Assembly: GCF_900143275.1 (NCBI RefSeq)
Contig: NZ_FSRO01000001.1
Location: 1,444,116 to 1,508,115, forward strand
Source of the DNA: Nitrosomonas cryotolerans ATCC 49181
GTDB taxonomy: Bacteria > Pseudomonadota > Gammaproteobacteria > Burkholderiales > Nitrosomonadaceae
DNA: 64,000 nucleotides
Direction: 5' to 3'
The translations under genes were made by a program, and so were the position numbers. Within the stretch, counting starts at the first letter, position 1. Each line of letters opens with the position of its first letter. This document shows, one piece after another, positions 29,330 to 39,619 of this stretch. Below the pieces are notes generated by a model, which was given only the letters and a program-made list of their open reading frames with translations, was not told where the DNA came from and did not search any database.

Positions 29330-30262
29330 GTGAAGCGTAATATTAGTGGTGTATTGCTATTAAATAAGCCCTATGGCATTACATCTAATCGAGCGCTTCA
29401 AATTACCAAACGTCTTTTCTCCGCAGCCAAGTCTGGTCATACTGGCACGCTTGATCCAATGGCAACCGGATTGTTGCCGATCTGTTTCGGCGAAGCCACT
29501 AAGTTTTCTTCAGTATTATTAGGAGCAGATAAAATTTATGAGGCGACACTTAAACTGGGGTATATCAGCTCAACAGGCGATGCTGAGGGAGAAATTGCTT
29601 CGCTTAGCAGAATGAATACGGATAAAGTCGTATCAACATTGCATGAATGCAGGGATGTATTGCAACGTTTTATTGGTCAAATTTTACAAATACCCCCCAT
29701 GTATAGTGCACTGAAATACCGTGGCAAACCATTATATGTCTATGCAAGAAATGGTGAAGAAATCGAGCGAAAGCCTCGCGAAGTAGTGATTTATGATTTG
29801 CACGTTGAATCATTCGTCGATGATGAATTACGTATTATTGTTAAGTGTGGGACGGGTACTTATATTCGTACGTTAGCAGAAGATATCGGTAAAGCATTGG
29901 GCTATGGTGGTGCCTATCTCACTAAGTTATGCCGTTCTAGTATTGATCGTTTTGATCTTTCCCAAGGGTATACATTAACAGCACTTGAGGGCATGACTAC
30001 AGGGCATCTGGACAACTGCTTATATCCAGTTGATAGTCTGTTATGTAATTTTCCAGCAGTAACCCTGGATGACATGACAGCTGCATTTTTATTCCAAGGG
30101 CGTATTATATCTAACCGATCTGATACAGTCGGCCTGTCGGAAGGAGACAATGTTCGCTTATATAATCAGGAAAAACAATTCTTGGGTTTGGGTAAAATAA
30201 CTGCAGAGAGAGCGATTGCAGCTAAACGATTAGTATCGAATACCCTATTTTCAACTAATTAA
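29330..30262 (+). CDS. truB: tRNA pseudouridine synthase B
   Basis: TruB makes pseudouridine 55 in the T-loop of tRNAs. It starts with GTG (GTGAAGCGT). The catalytic motif GHTGTLDPMATGLLP contains the essential Asp. Also visible are YGITSNRALQ near the start, PPMYSALKYRGKPLY, CGTGTYIRTLAEDIG and a C-terminal PUA-like portion. It ends the rimP-truB operon. Confidence 0.96.
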   Translation: MKRNISGVLLLNKPYGITSNRALQITKRLFSAAKSGHTGTLDPMATGLLPICFGEATKFSSVLLGADKIYEATLKLGYISSTGDAEGEIASLSRMNTDKVVSTLHECRDVLQRFIGQILQIPPMYSALKYRGKPLYVYARNGEEIERKPREVVIYDLHVESFVDDELRIIVKCGTGTYIRTLAEDIGKALGYGGAYLTKLCRSSIDRFDLSQGYTLTALEGMTTGHLDNCLYPVDSLLCNFPAVTLDDMTAAFLFQGRIISNRSDTVGLSEGDNVRLYNQEKQFLGLGKITAERAIAAKRLVSNTLFSTN

Positions 30263-30365
30263 GAAATCATGAGCTTTTATGACTAACTTTGATCTGGAAT
30301 ATCGATACAATGCTACAGAGATTATCAATACATTATAATTATTCATCTTATTTCATTATCTAGTA

Positions 30366-30980
30366 ATGTTGCAGGGAAGCAATCTAACATGCGTGCGGGG
30401 TGATCGTAGGCTATTTAAAAACATCAATTTTTCGCTTAGAGAGGGTGAATTGATGCAGGTACATGGCCCTAACGGCAGCGGGAAAACCAGTTTGTTGCGA
30501 ATATTATGTGGATTAACCATGCCTGCTGTTGGAGAAGTTTGTTGGCACGGCGATGCTATTCGTTCTTTAGGTGGTGATTACTATGGCGTTATTACCTATA
30601 TTGGTCACTTGAGTGGCACTAAGGATGATTTGACCGTTATTGAAAATTTACGTATTTCAAGCGCCCTGGCCGGTATTGAGATTAGTGAGTCTAAAGCTCG
30701 TGAAGCATTGGAATATATGGGGCTGGGCGGAAGAGAAACGTTACCCGTTAAAGTGCTTTCTCAAGGGCAGCGTCGACGTGTTGCATTAGCGCGATTACTT
30801 GTTTGTAAGACAGTATTATGGATATTAGATGAACCTCTAGCGGCACTCGATGTATCTGCAGTAAAGATAATTCAGGTGATGCTGGAACAACATTTGGCGC
30901 AGGGTGGTATGATCGTAATGACGACACACCAGGAAATAGCGATATCGGCTAAAACTATTCAGCAGTTGCAGCTCGCTTAA
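30366..30980 (+). CDS. ccmA: heme exporter ATP-binding protein CcmA
   Basis: CcmA is the ATPase of the CcmABCD complex that releases holo-CcmE in cytochrome c maturation. The 204-residue protein has Walker A GPNGSGKTSLLR, signature LSQGQRRRVALARLL, Walker B LWILDEPLAALD and an H-loop TTHQE. It begins the ccm operon; ccmB starts 1 bp after its stop codon. Confidence 0.95.
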   Translation: MLQGSNLTCVRGDRRLFKNINFSLREGELMQVHGPNGSGKTSLLRILCGLTMPAVGEVCWHGDAIRSLGGDYYGVITYIGHLSGTKDDLTVIENLRISSALAGIEISESKAREALEYMGLGGRETLPVKVLSQGQRRRVALARLLVCKTVLWILDEPLAALDVSAVKIIQVMLEQHLAQGGMIVMTTHQEIAISAKTIQQLQLA

Positions 30981-30981
30981 T

Positions 30982-31641
30982 ATGTTTCTGTGGATAATTC
31001 AACGTGATCTGTTGCTGGCTATGCGTCGGCAAGCAGATGTATTAACTACTTTATTTTTCTTTATTATCGTAGTGAGCTTGTTTCCACTGAGTGTTGGTCC
31101 GGAAATGAGTATGCTTCGGACGATGGCGCCAGGTGTCGTATGGGTTGCTGCGCTATTAGCCTCGATGTTATCTCTGGGCAGGATGTTTTCCAGTGATTAT
31201 CTTGATGGCACTTTGGAGCAAATGTTGCTTTCACCACAATCGTTGCCGCTTCTTATACTGGGAAAGGCGCTGGCTCATTGGTTAGTAACCGGTGTTCCTT
31301 TGGTATTAATGGCACCTATTTTGGGCATTCAATATGATTTACCAACAGATGCATTATCCGTATTGACCGCATCGTTATTATTGGGCACACCCGTTCTGAG
31401 CTTAATCGGTGCCATCGGTGCAGCATTGACTCTGGGTTTGCGTGGTGGAGGTGTACTCGTGTCGTTGTTGGTGCTGCCATTGTATATTCCTGTTCTGATT
31501 TTTGGATCTGGTGCGGTGGAGGCCAGTACAGCAGGACTTGGATACAGTGCTCATTTCTCATTATTAGGCGCATTTTTCCTCGTGTCGCTTGTGCTTGCGC
31601 CTTGGGCAACGGCGTCATCTTTGCGTATTTCTATGGAGTAA
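30982..31641 (+). CDS. ccmB: heme exporter membrane protein CcmB
   Basis: This is the 219-residue membrane subunit with six predicted helices. It has the family motifs FFFIIVVSLFPLSVGPE, APGVVWVAALLASMLSLGRMF and DGTLEQMLLSPQSLP. It works with CcmA. About 200 bp of apparently non-coding DNA separate it from ccmC. Confidence 0.94.
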   Translation: MFLWIIQRDLLLAMRRQADVLTTLFFFIIVVSLFPLSVGPEMSMLRTMAPGVVWVAALLASMLSLGRMFSSDYLDGTLEQMLLSPQSLPLLILGKALAHWLVTGVPLVLMAPILGIQYDLPTDALSVLTASLLLGTPVLSLIGAIGAALTLGLRGGGVLVSLLVLPLYIPVLIFGSGAVEASTAGLGYSAHFSLLGAFFLVSLVLAPWATASSLRISME

Positions 31642-31838
31642 AGGCATATTTGAAATTTTTATGCGATCTGGTTAGAGATGAACTCAGTATGAAGTTTGTT
31701 CTTTTTTTACAACTTTTAGTTCCTTAAGGTATCCAAAAGAAAGCGATTCTTGATTTTATATTTTTGGTTTAAAATTAGTAACTGTAAATTTAGAATAAAA
31801 AATGGACACTTAGAATTAAATATTAAGAATTATAAAAT

Positions 31839-32585
31839 ATGGCAATTAACTGGTATAAATATTCTTCTCCAGCAAGCTTTTATTTTCTTGCAGGTAAAAT
31901 GATCCCGATATTTATTTTTGCTGCAGTAATTTTACTGATAGCAGGGCTATATATTGGTTTTTTTGTTGCACCTACAGATTTTCAGCAAGGCGAGGCTTAC
32001 CGTATTATTTTTATTCATGTGCCTGCTGCATGGATGTCTATGTTTTTATACTTGGTGATGGCTTTCTGGGCAGGTATTGGTCTGGCATTTAACACACGGC
32101 TTTCTTCCATGATTGCGACTGCGATTGCGCCTACTGGTGCAATGTTTACGTTTATAGCATTATGGACAGGTGCATTGTGGGGTAAACCTATGTGGGGGAC
32201 CTGGTGGGTATGGGATGCACGATTGACATCTGAATTAATTTTATTATTTTTATATATTGGTTTTATGTCCTTACAGGCAGCCATAGATGATCCGCGACGA
32301 GCTGATAAAGCTGGTGCTGTCATTGCACTGGTGGGTGTCGTGAACATTCCCATCATTTATTTTTCGGTGCAATGGTGGAATACGCTGCATCAGGGCGCAT
32401 CGGTTAGTCTGAATCAGGCACCCGCAATGGCAACTACTATGCTTATGGGGATGCTTGTTATGGCGCTAGCGAGCTGGATGTATTCAATCGCTATGACATT
32501 AATGCGCACTCGTGTCATTATTCTTGAGCGAGAACGTCATACGGCGTGGGTAGCTGATTTACGAGATAAGGAGAAAATCCGATGA
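31839..32585 (+). CDS. ccmC: heme lyase/exporter protein CcmC
   Basis: CcmC presents heme in the periplasm for attachment to CcmE. The 248-residue, six-helix protein has the tryptophan-rich WWD-type motif WGTWWVWDARLTSELIL and conserved histidines (IFIHVPAAWMS; WNTLHQGAS) that coordinate heme. The 3' end overlaps ccmD by 4 bp. Confidence 0.96.
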   Translation: MAINWYKYSSPASFYFLAGKMIPIFIFAAVILLIAGLYIGFFVAPTDFQQGEAYRIIFIHVPAAWMSMFLYLVMAFWAGIGLAFNTRLSSMIATAIAPTGAMFTFIALWTGALWGKPMWGTWWVWDARLTSELILLFLYIGFMSLQAAIDDPRRADKAGAVIALVGVVNIPIIYFSVQWWNTLHQGASVSLNQAPAMATTMLMGMLVMALASWMYSIAMTLMRTRVIILERERHTAWVADLRDKEKIR

Positions 32586-32782
32586 ACTGGGCTAGCTGGT
32601 CAGAATTTTTTGCAATGGGTGGATATGGCGCGTATGTCTGGGGCTCATATTTTGTGGCGTTTGTCTGCATAATAGGGGAAATTATATTAATTTCACATCG
32701 CCGTCGAACTTTGCAGAAACAACAAGGTCTCATTTACGAATCAAATTCAAAAGAGATAAATGATAATGAAACCGCGTCATAA
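32582..32782 (+). CDS. ccmD: heme exporter protein CcmD
   Basis: CcmD is a small single-helix protein (66 residues) that stabilises the CcmABC-CcmE complex. It has the typical start [23 protein letters not shown] followed by a charged, Arg-rich tail HRRRTLQKQ. It overlaps ccmC (ATGA) upstream and ccmE downstream. Confidence 0.92.
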   Translation: MNWASWSEFFAMGGYGAYVWGSYFVAFVCIIGEIILISHRRRTLQKQQGLIYESNSKEINDNETAS

Positions 32783-33215
32783 GAAGCTTGCAATGATCGC
32801 TTCGGGAATAACTGCATTAGGCATTGCTTCGATACTAGTATTAAATGCATTCCAGAGTAACCTGGTTTTTTTCTTTAGTCCGACTCAGGTAGCTGCAAAT
32901 GAAGCGCCTGTAGGTAAAAGTTTTCGGATTGGTGGGCTGGTGGAAGAAGGCAGCGTAAAACGGGATGACAGTAATGTTGCAGTCAGTTTTGCCGTGACCG
33001 ACACGGCAAAAACTATTCCTGTAGTCTATACGGGTATTCTTCCAGATCTGTTCAAAGAAGGGAAAGGTGTTGTCGCTCAGGGAAAAATGGCAGCTAATGG
33101 TATTTTTGAAGCTGATGAAGTACTTGCCAAGCATGATGAAAACTATATGCCACCCGAAGCCGCTAGTGCTTTAGAGCAAGCGGCTCAAGCACAAAAAGCA
33201 GTACTGACACAATAA
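32766..33215 (+). CDS. ccmE: periplasmic heme chaperone CcmE
   Basis: CcmE carries heme covalently on a conserved histidine and hands it to CcmF/H. The protein has one N-terminal anchor ([20 protein letters not shown]) and a beta-barrel domain. The heme-binding motif appears as [10 protein letters not shown]. The ATG at 32766 is preferred over one 6 bp upstream. It overlaps the end of ccmD by 17 bp. Confidence 0.95.
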   Translation: MKPRHKKLAMIASGITALGIASILVLNAFQSNLVFFFSPTQVAANEAPVGKSFRIGGLVEEGSVKRDDSNVAVSFAVTDTAKTIPVVYTGILPDLFKEGKGVVAQGKMAANGIFEADEVLAKHDENYMPPEAASALEQAAQAQKAVLTQ

Positions 33216-33309
33216 AAAAATAAGAATTGAAACAGATATAAAGGAAAGTGTAGCTTATTTAGCTGAATGTCAGTAATTTCCGCATAATCATTAACTTCCA
33301 AATTAAATT

Positions 33310-35343
33310 ATGATCCCAGAAATTGGTAATTTTTCCTTAATTCTCGCACTTCTTCTAGCAATAACACAAGGTACGCTACCTATTATTGGCGCCGCCCGTG
33401 GTATTCCTTCTTGGATCGCTTTGGCGCGGCCTGTAGTACAGGGACAATTCGTATTTGTTTTGATTGCTTTTGGTTGTCTTGGATATTCATTTGTCAGCAA
33501 TGACTTTTCTGTATTAAACGTTGCATCGAATTCTAATTCGGAATTGCCATTGCATTTTAGAATTGCGGCTACTTGGGGGTCGCACGAAGGCTCATTACTG
33601 TTATGGGTATTAATGCTGGCAGGTTGGTCAGTTGCTGTGAGCGTATTTAGCCGGCAATTGCCAGACGAAATGGTGGCACGAGTACTGGGTGTCTTGGGGA
33701 TAGTGAGTGTTGGTTTTCTACTATTTATGTTATTCACCTCAAATCCTTTTGATCGTTTACTGCCTGCAGCAATGGAAGGAAGTGATTTAAACCCACTACT
33801 GCAGGATGCAGGTATGGTCATTCACCCACCTATGCTTTATATGGGCTATGTGGGTTTTTCAGTGGCCTTTGCTTTTGCTATTGCAGCTTTATTAAGTGGT
33901 CAATTAGATGCAACCTGGGCTCGTTGGTCGCGTCCGTGGACCACGGTTGCTTGGGCCTTCTTGACATTTGGAATCATGTTGGGAAGCTGGTGGGCTTATT
34001 ATGAGCTGGGTTGGGGCGGTTGGTGGTTCTGGGATCCTGTTGAGAATGCATCTTTTATGCCTTGGTTGGTTGGGACAGCGCTGGTTCATTCTTTGGCAGT
34101 TACTGAGAAACGGGGCAGTTTTAAAAGTTGGACGGTTTTACTTGCCATTTGTACATTTGCTTTAAGCTTGTTGGGAACATTCCTGGTGCGTTCTGGCGTG
34201 CTGACCTCAGTACATGCCTTTGCGACGGATCCGGATCGGGGTGTATTTATTTTAGCGTTTTTAGTTATAGTAATTAGCTGTTCGCTCTTATTATTTGCAT
34301 GGCGAGCTCCTAAAGTTGGTTTAGGTGGAAAGTTTGATCTGTTGTCGCGTGAATCATTGTTACTTGCAAATAATTTACTATTATTGGTAGCAGCAGGTAG
34401 TGTCTTATTGGGTACACTTTATCCTCTGATTATTGACGCGCTAAATTTAGGAAAGTTATCCGTAGGTCCTCCTTACTTTGAAACAGTTTTCGTTCCATTA
34501 ATGACTCCTGCTATTTTCCTCATGGGTGTTGGGCCGATTGCACGCTGGAAGCAAATGAGCTTGCCAGCACTGGCTGTTCGTTTGCGCTGGGCTTTTGCAA
34601 TAAGTGTAGTAACTGCTTTAATCATGCCGTTTTTTATAGGTGAGTGGAAACCACTGGTTAGTTTTGGATTGCTGTTATCTTTCTGGATAATTACCACCAT
34701 TCTAGTGAATCTGAAACATCGTCTTAGCAACAGTGGCCCGGGCGGATTATTTACGAAACTAACCAAACAGTCTAGAAGCTATTACGGTATGCATCTTGCG
34801 CACTTAGGGATCGCTGTATTTATTATTGGTGTAACGGTGGTAAATGGATATGAAACTGAAAAAGATGTGCGCATGGATGTTGGTAGCACCGTAACTGTAG
34901 GTGGATACACCTTCCGTTTCAATGGAGTAAACGATGTTGTAGGTCCTAATTACAAAGCAGTACGTGGTGAGATTGATGTCTTGAAAGATGGTGAAATAAT
35001 TCGAAATATGCAGCCTGAGAAACGTACTTATAATGCATCAGGCATGGCAATGACTGAAGCGGCCATCGATACGGGTATATTTCGCGATCTCTATGTTGCG
35101 CTAGGTGAACCGCTGGCGGGGGATGCATGGGTGGTACGTGTCTATCATAAACCATTTGTAGACTGGATATGGTTTGGTTGTCTATTAATGGTGTTTGGTG
35201 GAATAATGGCCGTATCAGATCGCCGTTATCGTTTGCCAATTCGTAAGAAAAATGACGTTGCCGTAAATGAAGACAAAGAGCAACCAGTTGATAATAAAAC
35301 CGCCGGTAGTCCTGTGCTTATAACAGAAGCAAGAGAAACATAA
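33310..35343 (+). CDS. ccmF: cytochrome c heme lyase subunit CcmF
   Basis: CcmF transfers heme from CcmE to apocytochrome c. It is a 677-residue polytopic protein. The periplasmic tryptophan-rich motif WWFWDPVENASFMPW is present, with WGSHEGSLLLWVL near residue 80 and further conserved segments (LVRSGVLTSVHAFATDP). Its stop overlaps the ccmG start by one base (TAATG). Confidence 0.97.
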   Translation: MIPEIGNFSLILALLLAITQGTLPIIGAARGIPSWIALARPVVQGQFVFVLIAFGCLGYSFVSNDFSVLNVASNSNSELPLHFRIAATWGSHEGSLLLWVLMLAGWSVAVSVFSRQLPDEMVARVLGVLGIVSVGFLLFMLFTSNPFDRLLPAAMEGSDLNPLLQDAGMVIHPPMLYMGYVGFSVAFAFAIAALLSGQLDATWARWSRPWTTVAWAFLTFGIMLGSWWAYYELGWGGWWFWDPVENASFMPWLVGTALVHSLAVTEKRGSFKSWTVLLAICTFALSLLGTFLVRSGVLTSVHAFATDPDRGVFILAFLVIVISCSLLLFAWRAPKVGLGGKFDLLSRESLLLANNLLLLVAAGSVLLGTLYPLIIDALNLGKLSVGPPYFETVFVPLMTPAIFLMGVGPIARWKQMSLPALAVRLRWAFAISVVTALIMPFFIGEWKPLVSFGLLLSFWIITTILVNLKHRLSNSGPGGLFTKLTKQSRSYYGMHLAHLGIAVFIIGVTVVNGYETEKDVRMDVGSTVTVGGYTFRFNGVNDVVGPNYKAVRGEIDVLKDGEIIRNMQPEKRTYNASGMAMTEAAIDTGIFRDLYVALGEPLAGDAWVVRVYHKPFVDWIWFGCLLMVFGGIMAVSDRRYRLPIRKKNDVAVNEDKEQPVDNKTAGSPVLITEARET

Positions 35344-35870
35344 TGCGCTATTTATTACCACTTTTTGCTTTTATGGTGCTGGCGGTATTCTTACTTATCG
35401 GTCTTACGTTAAATCCACGTCAAGTTCCATCGCCATTAATTGATAAACCTGCACCAGTGTTTCAGCTTCAGCAGTTGCACGAACCTGAGAAAATCATGAC
35501 ATCTTCGGATAATCTTGGGAAAGTATGGCTGCTGAATGTATGGGCTTCATGGTGTGTTGCGTGTCGAGACGAACATTTATTACTGGTTCAATTAGCTAAT
35601 TCAGGGATTGTGCCGGTTTATGGTCTCAACTATAAGGATGAGCGTGACACAGCTAAGCAGTGGCTTAAGCAGTTGGGTGATCCGTATACCATCAGTATTG
35701 TTGATCCAGATGGTAGAGTAGGAATTGATTATGGTGTGTATGGTGTTCCAGAAACTTATGTAATTGATAAGAAGGGAATTATTAGACATAAGCAGATTGG
35801 CCCTGTGACGGTAGATTCATTAGAAAATAAGATCATACCGTTGATAATAGAATTACAGAGACAAACTTAA
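35343..35870 (+). CDS. ccmG: thiol:disulfide oxidoreductase CcmG (DsbE)
   Basis: CcmG is a membrane-anchored thioredoxin-like protein that reduces the apocytochrome heme-binding cysteines. It has one N-terminal anchor, the active site WASWCVACRDEH (WCxxC), and the DsbE segments YGVYGVPETYVIDKKG and IRHKQIGP. It is 175 residues long and its stop overlaps the ATG of ccmH. Confidence 0.96.
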   Translation: MRYLLPLFAFMVLAVFLLIGLTLNPRQVPSPLIDKPAPVFQLQQLHEPEKIMTSSDNLGKVWLLNVWASWCVACRDEHLLLVQLANSGIVPVYGLNYKDERDTAKQWLKQLGDPYTISIVDPDGRVGIDYGVYGVPETYVIDKKGIIRHKQIGPVTVDSLENKIIPLIIELQRQT

Positions 35871-36415
35871 TGAATCTATCTAATATATTTAAGAATGGTT
35901 CAAAACAGAAAAACAGTATTATGCCTAGCTACTTAAACAGATTGAACGGACTAGTACTGCTGTTTTTTATTGCGCTCATGATACCAACACTTAGTTGGTC
36001 AAAGGAAGCTTTGCCGGTAGCAGAAGATCTCGAAGTGGAAAAAAGAATGGTTGCATTGACTGAAGATTTACGCTGTCTGGTTTGCCAGAATGAATCGATT
36101 GCTGATTCGCGGGCGGATTTCTCGAATGATATACGGCGGGAAATTCGTCAACAGATTAAGGCGAATAAAAGCGATAAAGAAATTATTGATTTTATGGTAG
36201 AACGATATGGTGATTTTGTACTCTACAATCCACCAATAAAAACCACGACAATGCTGTTATGGTTTGGACCATTATTCCTATTTGTGATTGGAGTGGGGAC
36301 ATTGATATTTTATCTCAGACGTCGTCGAATACAGATAGAAGAGGTATCGCTATCAGAAGCACAGCGTAAACAGGCTGAAGCTTTACTGAATGAAAATAAA
36401 GGTAATAAAGTATGA
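35870..36415 (+). CDS. ccmH: cytochrome c maturation protein CcmH
   Basis: CcmH is a periplasmic, membrane-anchored thiol protein. The redox motif LRCLVCQNESIADS is present, with a signal/anchor before it and a second helix near the C-terminus (LLWFGPLFLFVIGVG). The internal ATG near 35921 (MPSYLNRLNG) may be the true start. It overlaps ccmI by four bases (ATGA). Confidence 0.95.
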   Translation: MNLSNIFKNGSKQKNSIMPSYLNRLNGLVLLFFIALMIPTLSWSKEALPVAEDLEVEKRMVALTEDLRCLVCQNESIADSRADFSNDIRREIRQQIKANKSDKEIIDFMVERYGDFVLYNPPIKTTTMLLWFGPLFLFVIGVGTLIFYLRRRRIQIEEVSLSEAQRKQAEALLNENKGNKV

Positions 36416-37743
36416 CATCGTTCTGGGTTATTTCAGGTATTTTTATTGTTGCAGCTTTACTATTTATCATTCCTGCCTTATTAAGGAATAGAGAGACTCA
36501 GCTAAAAGGCGTGGAGCATGATGCTGCTAATATTAGTGTTTATCGTGACCAGCTAATCGAGCTGAATAGTGATTTACAGAATGATATTCTGACTCAGGAA
36601 CAATATGAGAGAAGTAAGCAAGAGCTTCAACAGCGTATGTTACAGGATGTCCCTGAGAGAGAGAAAATGACGATTAAGAAAACGAAAAGTATTCACAATA
36701 TTGCGATGTCATCTGTTATTGTACTCGCACTGCCACTTGCTGCGGTGTCATTATATTTGCTTATTGGTGATACAAGAGGCTTATTGCCACAGGCACAACT
36801 GGCTAATGCAACACAAATGCAGCGCGCCAGTAATGAGTCACCTGCTGGACATGATAATTTTTCATCTGTAGTAGATAATCTTGTGACAAGGCTTAATAAT
36901 AATCCGGATGATGTTGAAGGATGGGTTATGCTAGGGCGCACTTATGCAATAATGGGGCGCTATGATGACGCCAGTAATACTTATACGAAGTTAGTTGAAT
37001 TGGTACCGGATAATCCTCAGATATTGAGTGATTATGCTGATGTTCTGGCGATGAAGAACCAAGGGAGTCTAGCAGGCAAGCCGGCGGAGTTAATTAATGA
37101 GGCATTGCGCATTGATCCGGAATATCCAAAAGCACTGGCATTAGCGGGTACAGCGGAGTTTGAGCAGGCAAGATTCGAACAAGCGGCGATTCACTGGGAA
37201 AAATTATTGGCAGTTATTCCTGCGGATTCCCAGTTAGCTAAATCTGTTAACGAAAGTATTGCTGAGGCTAGATCGTTAGCGCAAAATGGCCAGACTGCTG
37301 AAGTACCAGTGCAACGGGCAAAGATAGCAGAGCCAGAACCAGTGGAAGCGAGTGTAAATACCCAGCAGCCTGATACTACAGCGGTTGCGGCAACGACTAA
37401 TACTGCGATTATGGGCACGGTAACGTTGAATCAGACGCTTGTTTCTAAAGCCTCATCTAATGATACATTGTTTATCTATGCGCGCGCCAAAACAGGACCC
37501 AAAATGCCGTTGGCAATTTTACGATTAAAGGTGAGTGACTTACCTGCAACGTTTACATTGACGGATGAGATGGCGATGATGCCAGCAATGAAATTGTCAA
37601 GTTTTCCTGAAGTCATCGTCGAAGCCAGAATTACGAAATCAGGACAGGCTGTTCCGACGAGTGGCGATCTGCAAGGCTTCAGTCAACCTGTTAAGATTGG
37701 AGATAGCAATATTGCTATCGAGATTAACAGACAGGTTCCTTAA
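36412..37743 (+). CDS. ccmI: cytochrome c maturation protein CcmI with TPR domain
   Basis: CcmI is the apocytochrome chaperone. Two N-terminal helices (VISGIFIVAALLFIIPALL and a second near residues 100-120) flank a leucine-zipper-like cytoplasmic loop, and the periplasmic part has TPR repeats (GWVMLGRTYAIMGRYDDASNTYTKLVEL, and more). The C-terminal 100 residues form a separate domain. At 443 residues this corresponds to the long, fused CcmI version. Confidence 0.92.
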   Translation: MTSFWVISGIFIVAALLFIIPALLRNRETQLKGVEHDAANISVYRDQLIELNSDLQNDILTQEQYERSKQELQQRMLQDVPEREKMTIKKTKSIHNIAMSSVIVLALPLAAVSLYLLIGDTRGLLPQAQLANATQMQRASNESPAGHDNFSSVVDNLVTRLNNNPDDVEGWVMLGRTYAIMGRYDDASNTYTKLVELVPDNPQILSDYADVLAMKNQGSLAGKPAELINEALRIDPEYPKALALAGTAEFEQARFEQAAIHWEKLLAVIPADSQLAKSVNESIAEARSLAQNGQTAEVPVQRAKIAEPEPVEASVNTQQPDTTAVAATTNTAIMGTVTLNQTLVSKASSNDTLFIYARAKTGPKMPLAILRLKVSDLPATFTLTDEMAMMPAMKLSSFPEVIVEARITKSGQAVPTSGDLQGFSQPVKIGDSNIAIEINRQVP

Positions 37744-37904
37744 TCTTATTTTTGGTTTTGGGGGTTAACGAATGATAATATCGGAATTCTATGTATACAT
37801 ATACACAAGAAGTTATGATTTTATGTTTTCCTCCATTCCTGATAAGAGAAAAAACTATTCTTCTAATCGGTTATAAAAATGAACTTAGATCTGCTTAATT
37901 TTCC

Positions 37905-38366
37905 ATGTTAGTACTTAACCGGCCTGTACCTGATTTTAAACTTTTATCAACTGAAGGCGGAGAGTTTAGCCTATCAGCAGTAGCTGGTAAAAATCTTGTT
38001 GTTTACTTCTATCCGAAGGATAATACGCCAGGCTGCACTGCTGAAGGCGAGGGATTTCGCGATAGTTTTGATGAATTTGCAGAATATAACTGTATTATCG
38101 TTGGAATTTCACGTGATAGCATTAAATCTCATGAAAATTTCAAAGAAAAAATGAACTTTCCTTTTGAACTTCTGAGTGACATTGATGAAACGGTTTGTAA
38201 GTTATTTGGTGTCATTAAGATGAAAAACATGTACGGAAAACAAGTTCGTGGTATTGAACGTAGTACCTTTGTATTAGATACAGAAGGGGTATTGCGACGG
38301 GAATGGAGGGGTGTCAAGGTGGTGGGTCATGTACAAGAAGTTTTGGATTTCGTCAAAACGTTATAA
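37905..38366 (+). CDS. bcp: peroxiredoxin, bacterioferritin comigratory protein type
   Basis: The 153-residue peroxiredoxin reduces peroxides with a thiol. The peroxidatic cysteine lies in PKDNTPGCTAEGEGF (Cys44). The resolving Cys usually five residues later (GCTxEAC) is absent; a cysteine at position 62 might replace it. It is in the same direction as ccm, 161 bp downstream, and probably has its own promoter. Confidence 0.93.
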   Translation: MLVLNRPVPDFKLLSTEGGEFSLSAVAGKNLVVYFYPKDNTPGCTAEGEGFRDSFDEFAEYNCIIVGISRDSIKSHENFKEKMNFPFELLSDIDETVCKLFGVIKMKNMYGKQVRGIERSTFVLDTEGVLRREWRGVKVVGHVQEVLDFVKTL

Positions 38367-38461
38367 TCTCTAATAGATTTTCATCAATAACTATTAAATC
38401 ATCAGTATGTCTGACTTAATTTAATAGACGACAATATTAATTTGTTCGAATTTATAAGACT

Positions 38462-39619
38462 TTAGTTTCGTCTCTCAATAGGTATGAATTTCTTGTGACT
38501 GGGGCCAATATAATTGGCGGTAGGCCGAATGATTCTGTTATCTGTACGTTGTTCGATAATGTGAGCAGTCCAGCCACTAGTACGTGAGATTGCAAAAAGG
38601 GGGGTAAACATAGCCACGGGAATTGCCATCATGTGATAGCTCACGGCGGAGTACCAGTCAAGATTAGGAAACATTTTCTTGATATTCCACATAGTTGTTT
38701 CTAGTATAGCCGCAATATCAAATATCTTCATGTGATTAGCATCTTCAGAGAGTTGTCGTGCAATTTCTTTAATGATTTGATTGCGAGGATCTCTGGTCGT
38801 ATAGACTGGATGGCCAAAACCAATAATAATTTCCTTGTTTGCCACACGCCGTTGTATATCAATTTCTGCTTCTTGAATACTATCGTAGCGTTGTTGAATC
38901 TCGAGAGCCAGTTCATTTGCACCACCATGTTTGGCGCCACGTAGTGCTCCAATGCCTCCAGTAATAGCTGAATAAAAATCGGATCCAGTCCCTGTAATTA
39001 CGCGTGCAGTAAAAGTAGATGCATTGAACTCATGTTCTGCATAGAGAACAAGAGAAGCGTGCATTGATTGAATCCACAAGGCTGATGGCGGCTTGCCATG
39101 CAGTAAGTGTAGAAAATGCCCACCGATTGAATCATCATCGGTTATTAGTTCTATGCAACGATTGTGATGAGCATAGTGGTACCAGTATAGTAAAATAGAT
39201 CCAAGACAAGCAAGCAGACGATCGGATAAATGCTGTATTTCTTCGATGGCAGTATTTTTTCCTTCAGGATATTCTATTCCCAAAGCTGAGACTCCGGTAC
39301 GTATTACATCCATAGGGTGCGCTGATGCTGGTATTGTTCTCAATACTGTTTTGATATGGTCAGGTATATCGCGCATATTTCTGAGCTTTGTCTTGTATGT
39401 GGTGAGCTCAGATTGTGTGGGTAGCTTTTCATAAATTAACAGATAAGCTACTTCTTCAAACTGACAATGGCGTGCCAAGTCATGAATATGATAACCGCGA
39501 TAATATAAATCATGGCCTGTTTTTCCGACGGTACAGATTGCCGTATTACCTGCCTCAATGCCAGACAGCATGACCGATTTTTTTATTCTATTATCTCGTA
39601 TATCACTATTTTCACGCAT
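38462..39619 (-). CDS. prpC: 2-methylcitrate synthase
   Basis: PrpC condenses propionyl-CoA with oxaloacetate. The 385-residue protein is of the short citrate-synthase type, with [16 protein letters not shown] start ([18 protein letters not shown]), [27 protein letters not shown] and [14 protein letters not shown] carrying the active-site His and Asp region. Its start overlaps the prpB stop. Citrate synthase activity cannot be ruled out, but the neighbouring prpB supports the methylcitrate pathway. Confidence 0.9.
   Translation of the reverse strand: MRENSDIRDNRIKKSVMLSGIEAGNTAICTVGKTGHDLYYRGYHIHDLARHCQFEEVAYLLIYEKLPTQSELTTYKTKLRNMRDIPDHIKTVLRTIPASAHPMDVIRTGVSALGIEYPEGKNTAIEEIQHLSDRLLACLGSILLYWYHYAHHNRCIELITDDDSIGGHFLHLLHGKPPSALWIQSMHASLVLYAEHEFNASTFTARVITGTGSDFYSAITGGIGALRGAKHGGANELALEIQQRYDSIQEAEIDIQRRVANKEIIIGFGHPVYTTRDPRNQIIKEIARQLSEDANHMKIFDIAAILETTMWNIKKMFPNLDWYSAVSYHMMAIPVAMFTPLFAISRTSGWTAHIIEQRTDNRIIRPTANYIGPSHKKFIPIERRN

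Noticed and set aside
33303..33821. 172-codon frame opposite ccmF
   Set aside because: CcmF has full family motifs on the other strand; this frame is an overlap artefact.
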